Source: an uncultured Collinsella sp. (lineage in GTDB: Bacteria; Actinomycetota; Coriobacteriia; Coriobacteriales; Coriobacteriaceae). From it: a DNA stretch of 16,160 nucleotides. Under the pieces are notes generated by a model. The model was not told the origin of the DNA and did no database searches. It worked only from the letters and a program-made list of their open reading frames with translations. The stretch is from positions 1 to 16,160 of the forward strand of contig CAUGJN010000024.1 in NCBI GenBank assembly GCA_959599635.1. Reading direction: 5' to 3'. Below are positions 5,877-14,717 of this stretch, piece by piece. Both the position numbers and the translations under genes were made by a program. Numbering within the stretch: position 1 is the stretch's first letter; every line of letters starts with the position of its first letter.

Positions 5877-6236
5877 CTACAGCAACGCCTCGACCCAAGC
5901 CGATTCCCTAAAGCCGGGAATCGCAAAGTCGTCGCCCACCAACAGCGGACGCTTGACCAGCATGCCGTCGGTCGCCAGCAGCTCGTAGCACTCCCGATCC
6001 GTCATGCCCGCATCTAGACGCGCCTTCAGGCCCAGCTCTCGATATTTCATGCCCGACGAATTAAAGAAGCGCCGCACCGGCAGTCCCGAACGAGCAATCC
6101 AGGTCGCAAGCTCATCAGCCGCGGGATTGTCCAAAACGATATCGCGGTCGATATACTCTACCCCGTGTTCGTCCAGCCATGCCTTGGCCTTCTTACAGGT
6201 CGAGCACTTGGGATATTCAACAAACAGTACGGTCAT
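5877..6236 (-). CDS. ArsC/Spx-family thioredoxin-fold protein
   Basis: A 119-residue cytosolic protein of the ArsC/Spx/YffB superfamily. The N-terminus VLFVEYPKCSTCKKAKAWL carries a CxxC pair (C11, C14) at the position of the ArsC catalytic or Spx redox-switch cysteines. The RPLL segment (R96-P97) matches the conserved cis-proline region of the family. The start at 6236 has GGAGG 6 bases upstream; a longer in-frame start at 6275 lacks support. CxxC favours a redox-active reductase or Spx-like regulator over classical glutaredoxin-dependent ArsC, which needs only one of these cysteines. No ars genes are nearby, so an arsenate role is not supported by context. It converges with the unknown gene on the plus strand. 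Confidence 0.82.
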   Translation of the reverse strand: MTVLFVEYPKCSTCKKAKAWLDEHGVEYIDRDIVLDNPAADELATWIARSGLPVRRFFNSSGMKYRELGLKARLDAGMTDRECYELLATDGMLVKRPLLVGDDFAIPGFRESAWVEALL

Positions 6237-6328
6237 GGGAATCCTCCGAATATAGATCGGCCAACGCAGGCACACGCCACACGAGGCGCCTTCGTATGAT
6301 GGGCCAATTGTAGCCCACGGGTCACACG

Positions 6329-7381
6329 CTAAACGAACCGTACCCCGAATCCGCGTTTGATGAACGGCAGCAGTTCCATTGCCTCGGGCGTGATATGGCC
6401 CGCAACGTTCATGCGCTCGTCACCGGGAAGATCGACCCGCGCAATCTCAAGCTCGCCTTCGTAGCGCCCATATCCGCTATTGCTCACAGCGATCGACCCC
6501 GCCTTTCGCGGCAGGCCGGCTCCGGCATCCGTCGGCACGGAATCCGGCTTATGCGTCGTACGTGACTCCTGAGACCTAAAGATGAGGGTGCTCGAATCGG
6601 GTCGGTCGTGATGAATCTGCCCACGTACATAGGCATAACCGGGCTCAAGCTCGCATTGCAGGTCCACGTATCCGGCGGAAACATGAGCAAACTGCGCCCA
6701 GCCCGCATCGGAAAGATCGGGGTCGCCGACCAACACAATGTCGCAATCGGCGCCATGTGCAAGCTCAAGCATATTGAGAGCAACCTTTAACGCGCGACCG
6801 CGCTGCGCCTCGACCGTCGGCAGTCCCTCGAATACTGGCCCGCGAACGTTAGCATCACCCGGCACAAAAGCCATGATTTCGAATCCAAGCGCCGCAAGAC
6901 GAAGATTCACCCGAGCAATGTCCTCCAGAGCTAAACCGGTATAAGACTTGGGGTAAAAATTGTGGCAGGCGGCAAAACGAGTCACATCGGCACCGGCCTC
7001 ACGCCACGATGCGATTTCATCAGAACTCACCGTCGATGCATTGACCACAATGCGAAATACACCGGACAGCTCCGCGACCCGCTGGGCGCTAAAGCCATAG
7101 TCCAAACGAAGGTATTCCACCCCCAGATCGCGCAGGTCCTCGATGCGCTCAAGCCCGAGCAAATCGCACGTGCGAGGCCCCACATCGGCAATGAGCGCAA
7201 TGCCGCGGGCGGAAAGCAGCGACAGCACATGACGGACCTTATCGGCATACGCCGCTCCCCCATCCTCGGGAATATGCAGCGAGGTGAACGCATAGCGCGC
7301 ACCCGCCGCGGCACCACGCTCAATTGTCCGCTCAATATCCTGCAGAGGGCTGGAAAGATAAATCGAAATACCCGTTTTCAC
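6329..7381 (-). CDS. mupG: 6-phospho-N-acetylmuramidase (DUF871 family)
   Basis: Hydrolyses the MurNAc6P-GlcNAc disaccharide-phosphate imported by the PTS, giving MurNAc-6-P and GlcNAc, by family knowledge from Staphylococcus aureus MupG. The 350-residue length is right for DUF871. The N-terminal half (about 1-235) reads as a TIM barrel, starting TGISIYLSS and including LRLDYGFS (91-98), HNFYPKSYTGL (140-150) and the signature PGDANVRGPVFEGLPTVEAQR (174-194). The C-terminal part (about 240-350) is the smaller β-rich domain. The start codon is GTG at 7381 with AAAGGAG 9 bases upstream. It is last in murR-murQ-murP-mupG, the gene set of the S. aureus MurNAc operon. A strong terminator sits directly before its ribosome site. 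The cluster context makes the specific activity likely. Confidence 0.88.
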   Translation of the reverse strand: MKTGISIYLSSPLQDIERTIERGAAAGARYAFTSLHIPEDGGAAYADKVRHVLSLLSARGIALIADVGPRTCDLLGLERIEDLRDLGVEYLRLDYGFSAQRVAELSGVFRIVVNASTVSSDEIASWREAGADVTRFAACHNFYPKSYTGLALEDIARVNLRLAALGFEIMAFVPGDANVRGPVFEGLPTVEAQRGRALKVALNMLELAHGADCDIVLVGDPDLSDAGWAQFAHVSAGYVDLQCELEPGYAYVRGQIHHDRPDSSTLIFRSQESRTTHKPDSVPTDAGAGLPRKAGSIAVSNSGYGRYEGELEIARVDLPGDERMNVAGHITPEAMELLPFIKRGFGVRFV

Positions 7382-7397
7382 GCTTCAACGCTCCTTT

Positions 7398-7431
7398 AAA
7401 AAAGGCCGGCGGAGCAGTTAGCCCCGCCGGC
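7398..7431 (-). terminator. Intrinsic terminator/attenuator between murP and mupG
   Basis: On the minus strand a 10-bp GC stem (7422-7431 with 7405-7414, one G-U) with a 7-base loop is followed after one C by TTTTTT (7398-7403). The T-run flows directly into the mupG Shine-Dalgarno AAAGGAG, 17 bases before the GTG. It should cut most murP transcripts and leave partial read-through for mupG. Confidence 0.82.
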
Positions 7432-7463
7432 ACAACCATAGCATCAAGAAATCTGCCGCGCGC

Positions 7464-7490
7464 CGCGAGCCCTGAGCAACACGGCTCGCG
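7464..7490 (-). repeat. Perfect 8-bp hairpin after the murP stop
   Basis: CGCGAGCC (7464-7471) and GGCTCGCG (7483-7490) are exact reverse complements with an 11-base loop. It lies 8 bases after the murP stop and upstream of the terminator. It could stabilise the murP 3' end or belong to an alternative leader fold. Confidence 0.65.
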
Positions 7491-7498
7491 ATATCAAA

Positions 7499-8929
7499 CT
7501 ATTCGCCAAAGAACTCGTTGATCTTCTGCTCGTCGACGCCAAAGAACCACGTCAGGACAAAGCCGGCGGCATAGGCAAGCAGCATAGCGGCAACGTAGCC
7601 GAGCTGCTGGCCAGGAACGACGATCAGCAGGCCAAACAGACCGGAAACGCCCTGAGAAACCGTGCCGATGTGAAGCAGCGCCGCGAGCGCGCCGCCAAAT
7701 CCGGCACCCAGGCAGGCCGTTACAAACGGACGAACGAGCGGCAGCGTAACGGCATACATCAGAGGCTCGCCCACACCGAGGATTCCAACGGGAATGGACT
7801 CTGCGACGTACTTCTTGAGCTTGGCGTTCTTGGTCTTAAAGTACAGCGCCAAACCGGCACCGACCTGGCCGCCGCCAGCCATCATAAGGATGGGGAGCAA
7901 GTAATTGATGCCCTTGGTAGCGCCGTCGGGATCGTTGAGCATAGCGTGGATCGGCGTGAGCGCCTGATGCAGGCCGACGGAAACCAGCGGCAAGAAGCCT
8001 GCCGACAGGATATAGCCGCCCAGGACGCCCAGCTTCTCGAAGATAAAGGTCAAAACGCTAAAGATGGCAGTCGTCAGCCATGCGCCAACCGGCTGGATGA
8101 CGAGCATCAGAGCAAAGGCGCCGATGATGAGCACCAGCAGCGGGGACAAGAACGTGTCGAGTGCGTTGGGCATAACCTTGCGAATCTGACGCTCCATCCA
8201 GGCAAAAAATGCGCCAGCGATAAGAGCCGCGATCATGCCGCCCGCTGCGGGGTTGTACTGCGCATTGGTGAGCGGCAGCAGAATGGCAGTGGCAGGATCA
8301 GCCGTACCAGGCGCAAGCAGGGGCATAGCACTGTTGGCGATACACATCATGCCGGCGATGCCGCCCAGCGCAGCGGAGCCACCAAACTCACGTGCCGCGT
8401 TATAGCCCACCAAGATGGGCAGATAGGCAAACAAGGCCCAGCCCATGGAACGAATGCCCTGGTACCACCACTCGCCTGCAAGCGCGCCTGCCGTCGAGAC
8501 GTTAATGACGTTGCAGATACCGTTGATGAGGCCAGCCGCAATGATGCCGGGAAGCAGGGCAACGAAGACATTGGAAATCTTCTTGAGGAAGGCCTGAACC
8601 GGCTTGGACTCGTACTTTGCCTTCTGCGCGGCCTTGTTTGTGGCCGCAGCGTCAACCACGCTCTCGTCGGCAACGCCTTTCGCAAGGCCGGTGAGCTTGG
8701 AGAACTCCTCGAGCACCTTATTCACCTTGCCCGGACCCAGCACGATCTGCATCGTGTCGTCCTCGACCAGGCCCATCACGCCGTCGAGTGCCTTAATGCC
8801 CTCCGCGTCGACGCTGCCCGTGTCTTTGACGGTCACGCGCAGGCGCGTCATGCACGCCGCGTTTGCCAGCACGTTGTCTTTACCGCCCAAAAGGTCCAGC
8901 AGCTTTTGAGCCAGCTCTTTGTTCGTCAT
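7499..8929 (-). CDS. murP: PTS EIIBC transporter, MurNAc-type
   Basis: Imports and phosphorylates a sugar, most likely MurNAc or MurNAc-GlcNAc given its neighbours. The 476-residue protein has an N-terminal EIIB domain (about 1-85) with the phospho-accepting C26 in NAACMTRLRV. After a linker (86-110) comes a multi-spanning EIIC domain (about 112-470), with GLHQAL (319-324) and the family motif GVGEP (385-389). No EIIA domain is present, so it must take phosphate from an EIIA-Glc-type protein encoded elsewhere, as in known MurP proteins. The ATG at 8929 has AAGGAGG 4 bases upstream. It lies 57 bases after murQ. Sequence alone would allow other glucose/sucrose-family PTS sugars; the mur context decides. 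Confidence 0.88.
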   Translation of the reverse strand: MTNKELAQKLLDLLGGKDNVLANAACMTRLRVTVKDTGSVDAEGIKALDGVMGLVEDDTMQIVLGPGKVNKVLEEFSKLTGLAKGVADESVVDAAATNKAAQKAKYESKPVQAFLKKISNVFVALLPGIIAAGLINGICNVINVSTAGALAGEWWYQGIRSMGWALFAYLPILVGYNAAREFGGSAALGGIAGMMCIANSAMPLLAPGTADPATAILLPLTNAQYNPAAGGMIAALIAGAFFAWMERQIRKVMPNALDTFLSPLLVLIIGAFALMLVIQPVGAWLTTAIFSVLTFIFEKLGVLGGYILSAGFLPLVSVGLHQALTPIHAMLNDPDGATKGINYLLPILMMAGGGQVGAGLALYFKTKNAKLKKYVAESIPVGILGVGEPLMYAVTLPLVRPFVTACLGAGFGGALAALLHIGTVSQGVSGLFGLLIVVPGQQLGYVAAMLLAYAAGFVLTWFFGVDEQKINEFFGE

Positions 8930-8986
8930 AACTCCTCCTTGTATTGGGTATCTCGTCTGGATGTCATATCAGCTCACGCCGCGCAC

Positions 8987-9910
<924 letters not shown>

Positions 9911-9920
9911 TTCTTTCACC

Positions 9921-10772
9921 TCATCTTTCCTGTTTCTCGATGTAGTTTTGCTTAATGACATGCGTCGCCCGTTCGTAGTCGCTGGCAACGTAAGCAGCGT
10001 ACAGGGCATCGACAACCATAAGCTGGGCCATACGCGAAGCCATGGCACCGCTGCGGACCAAGGGTTCACTCGCAGCGACGCCGAGCACGGCATCGGCCAT
10101 GGTGGCAAGCTTGGATGATCCATCTACTTTGGTCACGGCCACAACGGGACAGTTGTGACGTTGAGCCTCGGCGGTGCAGTCCAGCACCTCTTGCGTCAAG
10201 CCCGAGTAGCTAAAGGCGATTGCCATATCGCCCTCATGCATGTTCTTGGCACACAAGAGCTGATCATGCCAGTCGTCGTACAGATGGCACTCTTTGTCGA
10301 CACGCATGAGCTTTTGCGCCAGATCGTGCGCGACCAAACGAGAGGCACCGATACCGAACAGATTGACCGCGCGTGCCCGCTTAAGATGGGCCGCGCATCG
10401 CTCCAAGACGGTGTAATCGAGCGTTCGCGCCGTCGCTTCGATCGTGCGCACGTTGCTTTTCATCACCTTCCCCACGATACGTTCGACGCTGTCATCCATG
10501 GAGATATCCTCGAGGGCAACGTCTTTCTTGTCACCCAAGAGCGCCAGCTCGGCAATCAGTTCGCGCTGGAACTCCTTGTAGCCCGCAAAACCCAAGCGCT
10601 TGCAAAAGCGCAAAATGCTCGAGGGCGAGGAGAACGTGGCATCGGCAAGACCGCGGACGGACAGCCCGACCACCTCGTGCGGATGAGCGCTTACATATGC
10701 GATGACATTGCGTTCCGCCGGGCTCGCGCTGAGCTCACGCTCGCGAAGCCGCAAAAGCAATCCGTTTGCCAT
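9921..10772 (-). CDS. murR: RpiR-family transcriptional regulator of MurNAc catabolism
   Basis: A 283-residue DNA-binding regulator with the RpiR layout: an N-terminal helix-turn-helix (about 16-75, including SSPSSILRFCKRLGFAGYKEF) and a C-terminal SIS domain (about 132-260, with NLFGIGASRLVAHDLA and SYSGLTQEVLD) that senses a sugar phosphate. The likely ligand is MurNAc-6-P, by analogy with E. coli MurR. The ATG at 10772 is preferred because GGAGG lies 8 bases upstream; a GTG at 10781 is too close to it. It is first in the cluster and murQ begins 10 bases later, so it is probably autoregulated. Whether it represses or activates is not visible. Confidence 0.9.
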   Translation of the reverse strand: MANGLLLRLRERELSASPAERNVIAYVSAHPHEVVGLSVRGLADATFSSPSSILRFCKRLGFAGYKEFQRELIAELALLGDKKDVALEDISMDDSVERIVGKVMKSNVRTIEATARTLDYTVLERCAAHLKRARAVNLFGIGASRLVAHDLAQKLMRVDKECHLYDDWHDQLLCAKNMHEGDMAIAFSYSGLTQEVLDCTAEAQRHNCPVVAVTKVDGSSKLATMADAVLGVAASEPLVRSGAMASRMAQLMVVDALYAAYVASDYERATHVIKQNYIEKQER

Positions 10773-10806
10773 CTCAAACACCTCCGTTGAGAAGAATTAA
10801 AGACCA

Positions 10807-10846
10807 ACGAATGATTCGTACCGGATACAAACAGCTTTTACGGTAC
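10807..10846. promoter_or_regulatory. Candidate operator region of the mur cluster
   Basis: Upstream of murR lies a perfect 13-base palindrome ACGAATGATTCGT (10807-10819). Overlapping it is a wider inverted repeat, GTACCG (10818-10823) and CGGTAC (10841-10846), with 17 bases between. They are 35-75 bases before the murR ATG, a plausible place for MurR binding. I could not assign convincing -35/-10 boxes here. Confidence 0.4.
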
Positions 10847-10868
10847 ATTGTGCCGCATCGTGGCGCAC

Positions 10869-10895
10869 AAAGGGCGAGCGTTCTACCGCTCGCCC
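10869..10895 (-). terminator. Hairpin terminator after the VanZ-like gene
   Basis: A perfect 9-bp GC stem (10887-10895 with 10872-10880) with a 6-base loop is followed on the minus strand by only TTT. It lies 82 bases after the VanZ-like stop and before the mur control region. The short T-run makes termination efficiency uncertain. Confidence 0.6.
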
Positions 10896-10976
10896 CTCAA
10901 ATCCGACCGCTCGGAAATACGCGCGACACAAAATAATTCAACAAGGTCGCATGATCAGAAACGGGTTTGTTACCGG

Positions 10977-11558
10977 CTAGCGCCTCGCATGGGCGCCGAT
11001 CGGCCGAGTCGCATAGCGCACCAACGCCGCTGCCAGCAATACCAACAGCATCGCGGTAACATAGCCCGCAGCATCGAATCCTAAATCGATAACGTCGAAA
11101 TGCCTGCCGGGAACAAAGATCTTATGTACCTGATCGCCAACGGAGCAGACGGCGCAAAAGAGCAACACGGGCACGCAACGGGAGCATACGCTCCACGGAC
11201 GCCTGGAAAAGCAAACCACGACCACCGAGGCGAACAATCCGACGAAGAAAAACTCTACGGTATGGGCAACGCGACGGACGTTCGCGCCCACCCACATGCG
11301 AATGGAAGCAAGTCGGCCAGACCGGACATTCGAAGCAGCCGAATCGGTGCCCCCGGTCATCCCGTTCTCGGTCTGAGCTTCACCCGTGGCATCGGCAGCC
11401 TGTACGCCCGTAGCCTGACCCTCCACCACACGCGCGGTGGACTCGCTCAGCAACGACGTCTGCACCGCGTTTTGCTCCGTCAGCACCCAGATGCCCGCCA
11501 GCGTTGCGACGAACAGAGCGATCGCGGTCCATCCGATTATTTGTTTTACGCGTGCCAA
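10977..11558 (-). CDS. VanZ-like membrane protein
   Basis: A 193-residue membrane protein of the VanZ family, whose members are linked to low-level teicoplanin resistance or have no known role. The layout is TM1 (about 7-27), a long linker, then TM2 (about 101-118), TM3 (126-140) and TM4 (about 163-181). RRVAHTVEF (95-103) and GDQVHKIFVPGR (141-152) fit the conserved 'K/R-x-x-H...E' and 'DE-x-HQ-x-F-x-PGR' family motifs, the latter degenerate (Asp-Gln for Asp-Glu). The linker (about 45-80) is rich in Ala, Gly and Thr. The start is TTG at 11558, with GGAGG 7 bases upstream; no ATG or GTG fits. It lies between the recombinase and the mur cluster. No van resistance genes are present, so a resistance role is unsupported. 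Confidence 0.78.
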   Translation of the reverse strand: MARVKQIIGWTAIALFVATLAGIWVLTEQNAVQTSLLSESTARVVEGQATGVQAADATGEAQTENGMTGGTDSAASNVRSGRLASIRMWVGANVRRVAHTVEFFFVGLFASVVVVCFSRRPWSVCSRCVPVLLFCAVCSVGDQVHKIFVPGRHFDVIDLGFDAAGYVTAMLLVLLAAALVRYATRPIGAHARR

Positions 11559-11663
11559 AGGCCAACCTCCGTTTTTTGAATATCAGCGAGTGTAGTCCAA
11601 AATGGCATCGTCACCGTATCAAAATTTGAATCGCAACAGGAAGCAACAAAGCGACGCAAACTC

Positions 11664-12269
11664 CTACCCCGCCTCGCGCATCCAGCGATCGAACGTCCCC
11701 ACGCACACGCCCAGGCACTTTGCTGCCTGGCTGCGGGTAATATCGCCTGCCTCATAGCTATCGCGCACCAGCTCAAACTGAGGAGGGCACGGCTTGCGAG
11801 GTCGACCGAAACGAACCCCTCGCGCCCGCGCCGCTGCAATTCCCTCCGCCTGGCGCCGATGGATATTCTCGCGCTCCACCTGCGCCACGTAGCTCAGCAG
11901 TTGCAGCACAATATCGGCAATCAGGGTGTTGGTCACATCCGGCGTGCCGCTGGCCCTGGCGCGCGTGTCAAGCAATGGCATGTCCAACACCACAATGGCA
12001 ACCCCGAGCTCCTTGGTAATGCGTCGCCATTCCTCAAGAATCTCGGAGTAATTACGACCAAGTCGGTCGATAGAAAGCACCACCAGCACGTCCCCGTCTC
12101 CCAGGATGTGCAGCAGCTCGCGATACCGCGGGCGATCGAAGTCCTTGCCGCTCGCATGGTCAGCATAAATATTCGCCGAGCCCACGCCATAGGCGCCCAG
12201 CGCATCCAGCTGCCGATTTAGATTCTGATCGCGCGAACTCACCCGCGCATAACCATACACCGTCGCCAT
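11664..12269 (-). CDS. Serine recombinase (resolvase/invertase family)
   Basis: A 201-residue site-specific DNA recombinase. The N-terminal catalytic domain starts YGYARVSSRDQNLNRQL, with the nucleophile S11. DRLGR (68-72) is the family active-site arginine motif. An extended helix (about 125-150) leads to GRPRK (155-159) and a C-terminal helix-turn-helix (about 172-197), which binds the crossover site. It is the length of Tn3-type resolvases and Hin/Pin invertases. The ATG at 12269 is preferred over an in-frame TTG at 12299; the ribosome site is weak (GGGGA). No transposase is adjacent, so it may be a solo remnant, a stable resolvase or an invertase. An inverted repeat lies 17 bases upstream. 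Target and current activity are unknown. Confidence 0.9.
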   Translation of the reverse strand: MATVYGYARVSSRDQNLNRQLDALGAYGVGSANIYADHASGKDFDRPRYRELLHILGDGDVLVVLSIDRLGRNYSEILEEWRRITKELGVAIVVLDMPLLDTRARASGTPDVTNTLIADIVLQLLSYVAQVERENIHRRQAEGIAAARARGVRFGRPRKPCPPQFELVRDSYEAGDITRSQAAKCLGVCVGTFDRWMREAG

Positions 12270-12286
12270 CTCATCCCCGCTTTCTT

Positions 12287-12330
12287 GTAAACCTGCCAAA
12301 AAGGGACAGGTTTATTTTGGTAGGTTTTAC
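12287..12330. repeat. Inverted repeat upstream of the recombinase gene
   Basis: GTAAACCTGCCAAAA (12287-12301) and TTTTGGTAGGTTTTAC (12315-12330) pair with one mismatch and one extra base. A third, shorter copy of the motif (ACAGGTTT, 12306-12313) lies between, so AAACCTG also pairs with CAGGTTT. It could be a recombinase binding site, a promoter-region operator or an intergenic repeat. Confidence 0.65.
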
Positions 12331-12390
12331 CTCTCGAATAGCAGGTAAGCGGGCGGCCGAGCAGACGGCAAGGTAGCCATGATCCAAATG

Positions 12391-12420
12391 CGGAGGGCGG
12401 CCCCGAAAGACCGCCCTCCG
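12391..12420 (-). terminator. Terminator-like hairpin after rnr
   Basis: A perfect 10-bp stem (12391-12400 with 12411-12420) with a 10-base loop lies 27 bases after the rnr stop. The minus-strand tail (CATTTGG) is T-poor, so it may need Rho or mainly protect the 3' end. Confidence 0.6.
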
Positions 12421-12446
12421 CTCTCCCGCCATGAGTCGAGATTTGG

Positions 12447-14582
12447 CTAATGGATAAGCTTAAAGTCCAAGTGCCCACGCGTGGTATTGACGCGCGAGAC
12501 CTCGATAATCACGCGCTGGCCCAGTTCATAGCGAGTCCCCGTGTCGGCGCCCGTCAGCGTAAGCGCATCCTCGTCGAACTCGAACCACTCGTTGCCCAGA
12601 CTCCTGATCGAAACCAAGCCTTCGACCTGCGTCAGGTCCAAGCGCACAAAGAGGCCCATGCTGCTGACCCATGAGACCGTTCCGGCATAGCGCTCGCCCA
12701 GGCGATCCTCATAGTACTGGGCAATCTTGATCTTTTGCGTCGCATGGCTGGCGGCATCGGCCGCACGCTCCGCATCGCTGCACGCACGGCAAATCTGCGG
12801 CAGAATGCGCGGCAGCGACTCGCGCCCCTTGCCGATCAGCCGCGGCGTACGGACCAAGGCGTCCTTGCCGCCGAGCTGCTCATAGGCCAACTGCAGTTTG
12901 AGCACGCGGTGCACCACCAGATCGGGGTAGCGACGGATGGGACTCGTAAAGTGACAGTAGCACGGCGCGGCGAGCGCAAAGTGGCCCACGTTGCGCGGCT
13001 TGTACAGTGCGCGCTGCATGCTGCGCAGAAGCAGCGTGTTGACGAGCGGTGCGTTGGCCGTACCGGCGGCAGCATCAACTGCAGCCTGTAGCTCATCGGG
13101 ACTCCCCAGGGCGATACCGGCAGCACGGCGATCGTCGATGATGCCCAGCTGCGCCAGCGCAACGGCGGCACCGTGCAGGCTATCGGGGCTCGGATCCTCA
13201 TGCACGCGATAGCAGGCCTCGATATCACGGTCTGCCAGCCACTCTGCAACGCACTCGTTGGCGAGTAGCATGGCTTCCTCGATAAGCGACGTGGCACACG
13301 AACGCTCGCGCGCCACAATCTGCACGGGTACTCCGTCCTCATCCAATAGAGCGCGAATCTCGGCCGTGTCAAAATCGACTGAGCCGCGGGCACGACGAAT
13401 ACGACGGCGAAGTTCGGCGAGTTCGTTGGCGGCGACAAGGAAATCGCCGAGGTCGACGTTATAGCCGCGAGCAGTTTCCTCGCACGCAAGACCGCGCTCA
13501 AGCGCCTCCTCGCGCGAGGCCTCAGCAGCCGCAACATCCTCGGCCGCACCCTCCAGCACCCCATACTCCACCGCGCCGGCACGCACCAGCAGCGCCTCGG
13601 CGCCGTCATAGTCCATACGCACACGCGAGCGAATCACGCTGGGGTACGGATCGTAATGCCGCACGCGACCCTGCGCATCGAGTTCAATGTCAACGGTAAA
13701 CGCAAGACGGTCCTCGTCAGGGCGAAGCGAACACAGGTCACAGGACAGGCGTTCGGGCAGCATGGGAAGCACGCGATCGGCCAGATACACCGATGTCGTA
13801 CGATGGCGAGCCTCAAGATCGATATGCCCGTCCCAAGCCACATAGTGAGAAACGTCAGCGATATGCACACCCAGCTTGTAGCCACCCTCGGGCGTGCGCT
13901 CAAGCGAAATGGCATCGTCAAAGTCGCGCGCGTCGACCGGGTCGATCGTGATGACAAAGCGGTCGCGCAGATCGCGGCGGAGCGGGTCCTTAAGCGCCGC
14001 GGACACATCGAGCGAAAGCCCCTCGGCCTCGTCCAGCGCGGCCTCGGGATAGCTATCGGTATAGCCGTAACGCGCCATCACGTATTGAACGCCCAAATCG
14101 GGCGCGTCATCTCCGCCAATGCGGCGTTCGATCGTCACGGTGCCCGATTCCAGGCGCGTCGGGTAGGTCAAAATGCGCGCGACAACGGCATCACCCGGGT
14201 GGACGCCCAGACGATCCGCCGAGGTATCCTCGGGCAGAATGAAGAAGTCGGCCTTCAGGCGCGAATCGAGCGGCTCGATCACACCGAGCGGACCAGCGGT
14301 CTGGTACGTACCCACCACGCTTATGGCTGCGCGCTCAACCACGCCTTCGATCACGGCGCGCCGCTCACCGTGCGGGCTGTTCTTAATGCTCACGGCAACG
14401 GTATCGCCATCCATGATCTCGCGCTTACCGCGGCCCATAACCTTGTAGTCGCCGCTCTCGGTTATGACATAGGCGCCATGCTCATGGAGCTGCACGCGCC
14501 CGGTCAGGCTCGGACGGCGTTCGCTGCGCACCGGCCCACGCTTATTGCGGGCACCGCGCTTATGCTTGTTATTGCGCCCCAT
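12447..14582 (-). CDS. rnr: Ribonuclease R
   Basis: A 3'-5' hydrolytic exoribonuclease that degrades structured RNA and, with tmRNA-SmpB, non-stop mRNAs. The 711-residue protein has a basic N-terminus (1-25), cold-shock-like OB domains (about 26-155), the RNB catalytic domain (about 200-530) and a C-terminal S1 domain (about 630-711). TIDPVDARDFDDAISL gives the metal-binding aspartates D214, D220, D222 and D223, aligned with E. coli D272-D281, and VHIADVSHYV follows. The long Lys-rich tail of E. coli RNase R is absent: the protein ends DFKLIH. The ATG at 14582 has AAGGAGG 4 bases upstream. It lies downstream of ftsEX but behind a strong terminator, so it likely has its own promoter. smpB, often its neighbour, is distant here. 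Confidence 0.96.
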   Translation of the reverse strand: MGRNNKHKRGARNKRGPVRSERRPSLTGRVQLHEHGAYVITESGDYKVMGRGKREIMDGDTVAVSIKNSPHGERRAVIEGVVERAAISVVGTYQTAGPLGVIEPLDSRLKADFFILPEDTSADRLGVHPGDAVVARILTYPTRLESGTVTIERRIGGDDAPDLGVQYVMARYGYTDSYPEAALDEAEGLSLDVSAALKDPLRRDLRDRFVITIDPVDARDFDDAISLERTPEGGYKLGVHIADVSHYVAWDGHIDLEARHRTTSVYLADRVLPMLPERLSCDLCSLRPDEDRLAFTVDIELDAQGRVRHYDPYPSVIRSRVRMDYDGAEALLVRAGAVEYGVLEGAAEDVAAAEASREEALERGLACEETARGYNVDLGDFLVAANELAELRRRIRRARGSVDFDTAEIRALLDEDGVPVQIVARERSCATSLIEEAMLLANECVAEWLADRDIEACYRVHEDPSPDSLHGAAVALAQLGIIDDRRAAGIALGSPDELQAAVDAAAGTANAPLVNTLLLRSMQRALYKPRNVGHFALAAPCYCHFTSPIRRYPDLVVHRVLKLQLAYEQLGGKDALVRTPRLIGKGRESLPRILPQICRACSDAERAADAASHATQKIKIAQYYEDRLGERYAGTVSWVSSMGLFVRLDLTQVEGLVSIRSLGNEWFEFDEDALTLTGADTGTRYELGQRVIIEVSRVNTTRGHLDFKLIH

Positions 14583-14659
14583 GGCGCCTCCTTGCTATCG
14601 ATGACGAACTCCAAAGAGTCTACCCAAATGATTCGCTTTCCTGCCGTTCCCTTGGGATC

Positions 14660-14693
14660 AAAAAACGGGCCGCCCCATAAGAGACGACCCGTT
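14660..14693 (-). terminator. Strong intrinsic terminator of the ftsEX operon
   Basis: On the minus strand a 13-bp stem (14681-14693 with 14664-14676, three G-U pairs) closes a TTAT loop and runs into TTTTTT (14660-14665, the last two in the stem). It lies 24 bases after the ftsX stop and separates ftsX from rnr. Confidence 0.85.
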
Positions 14694-14717
14694 GGAAGGG
14701 ATGAATTCCAGGCATGC

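Noticed and set aside
6300..6317. Terminator after mupG
   Set aside because: Only a 5-bp stem (TGGGC/GCCCA) with an 8-base loop and no T-run; too weak to call.
10977..12269. Resolvase plus VanZ as part of a Tn1546-like vancomycin-resistance transposon
   Set aside because: No vanA/H/X/R/S-type genes, no Tn3-type transposase and no terminal repeats are visible; the pairing looks coincidental.
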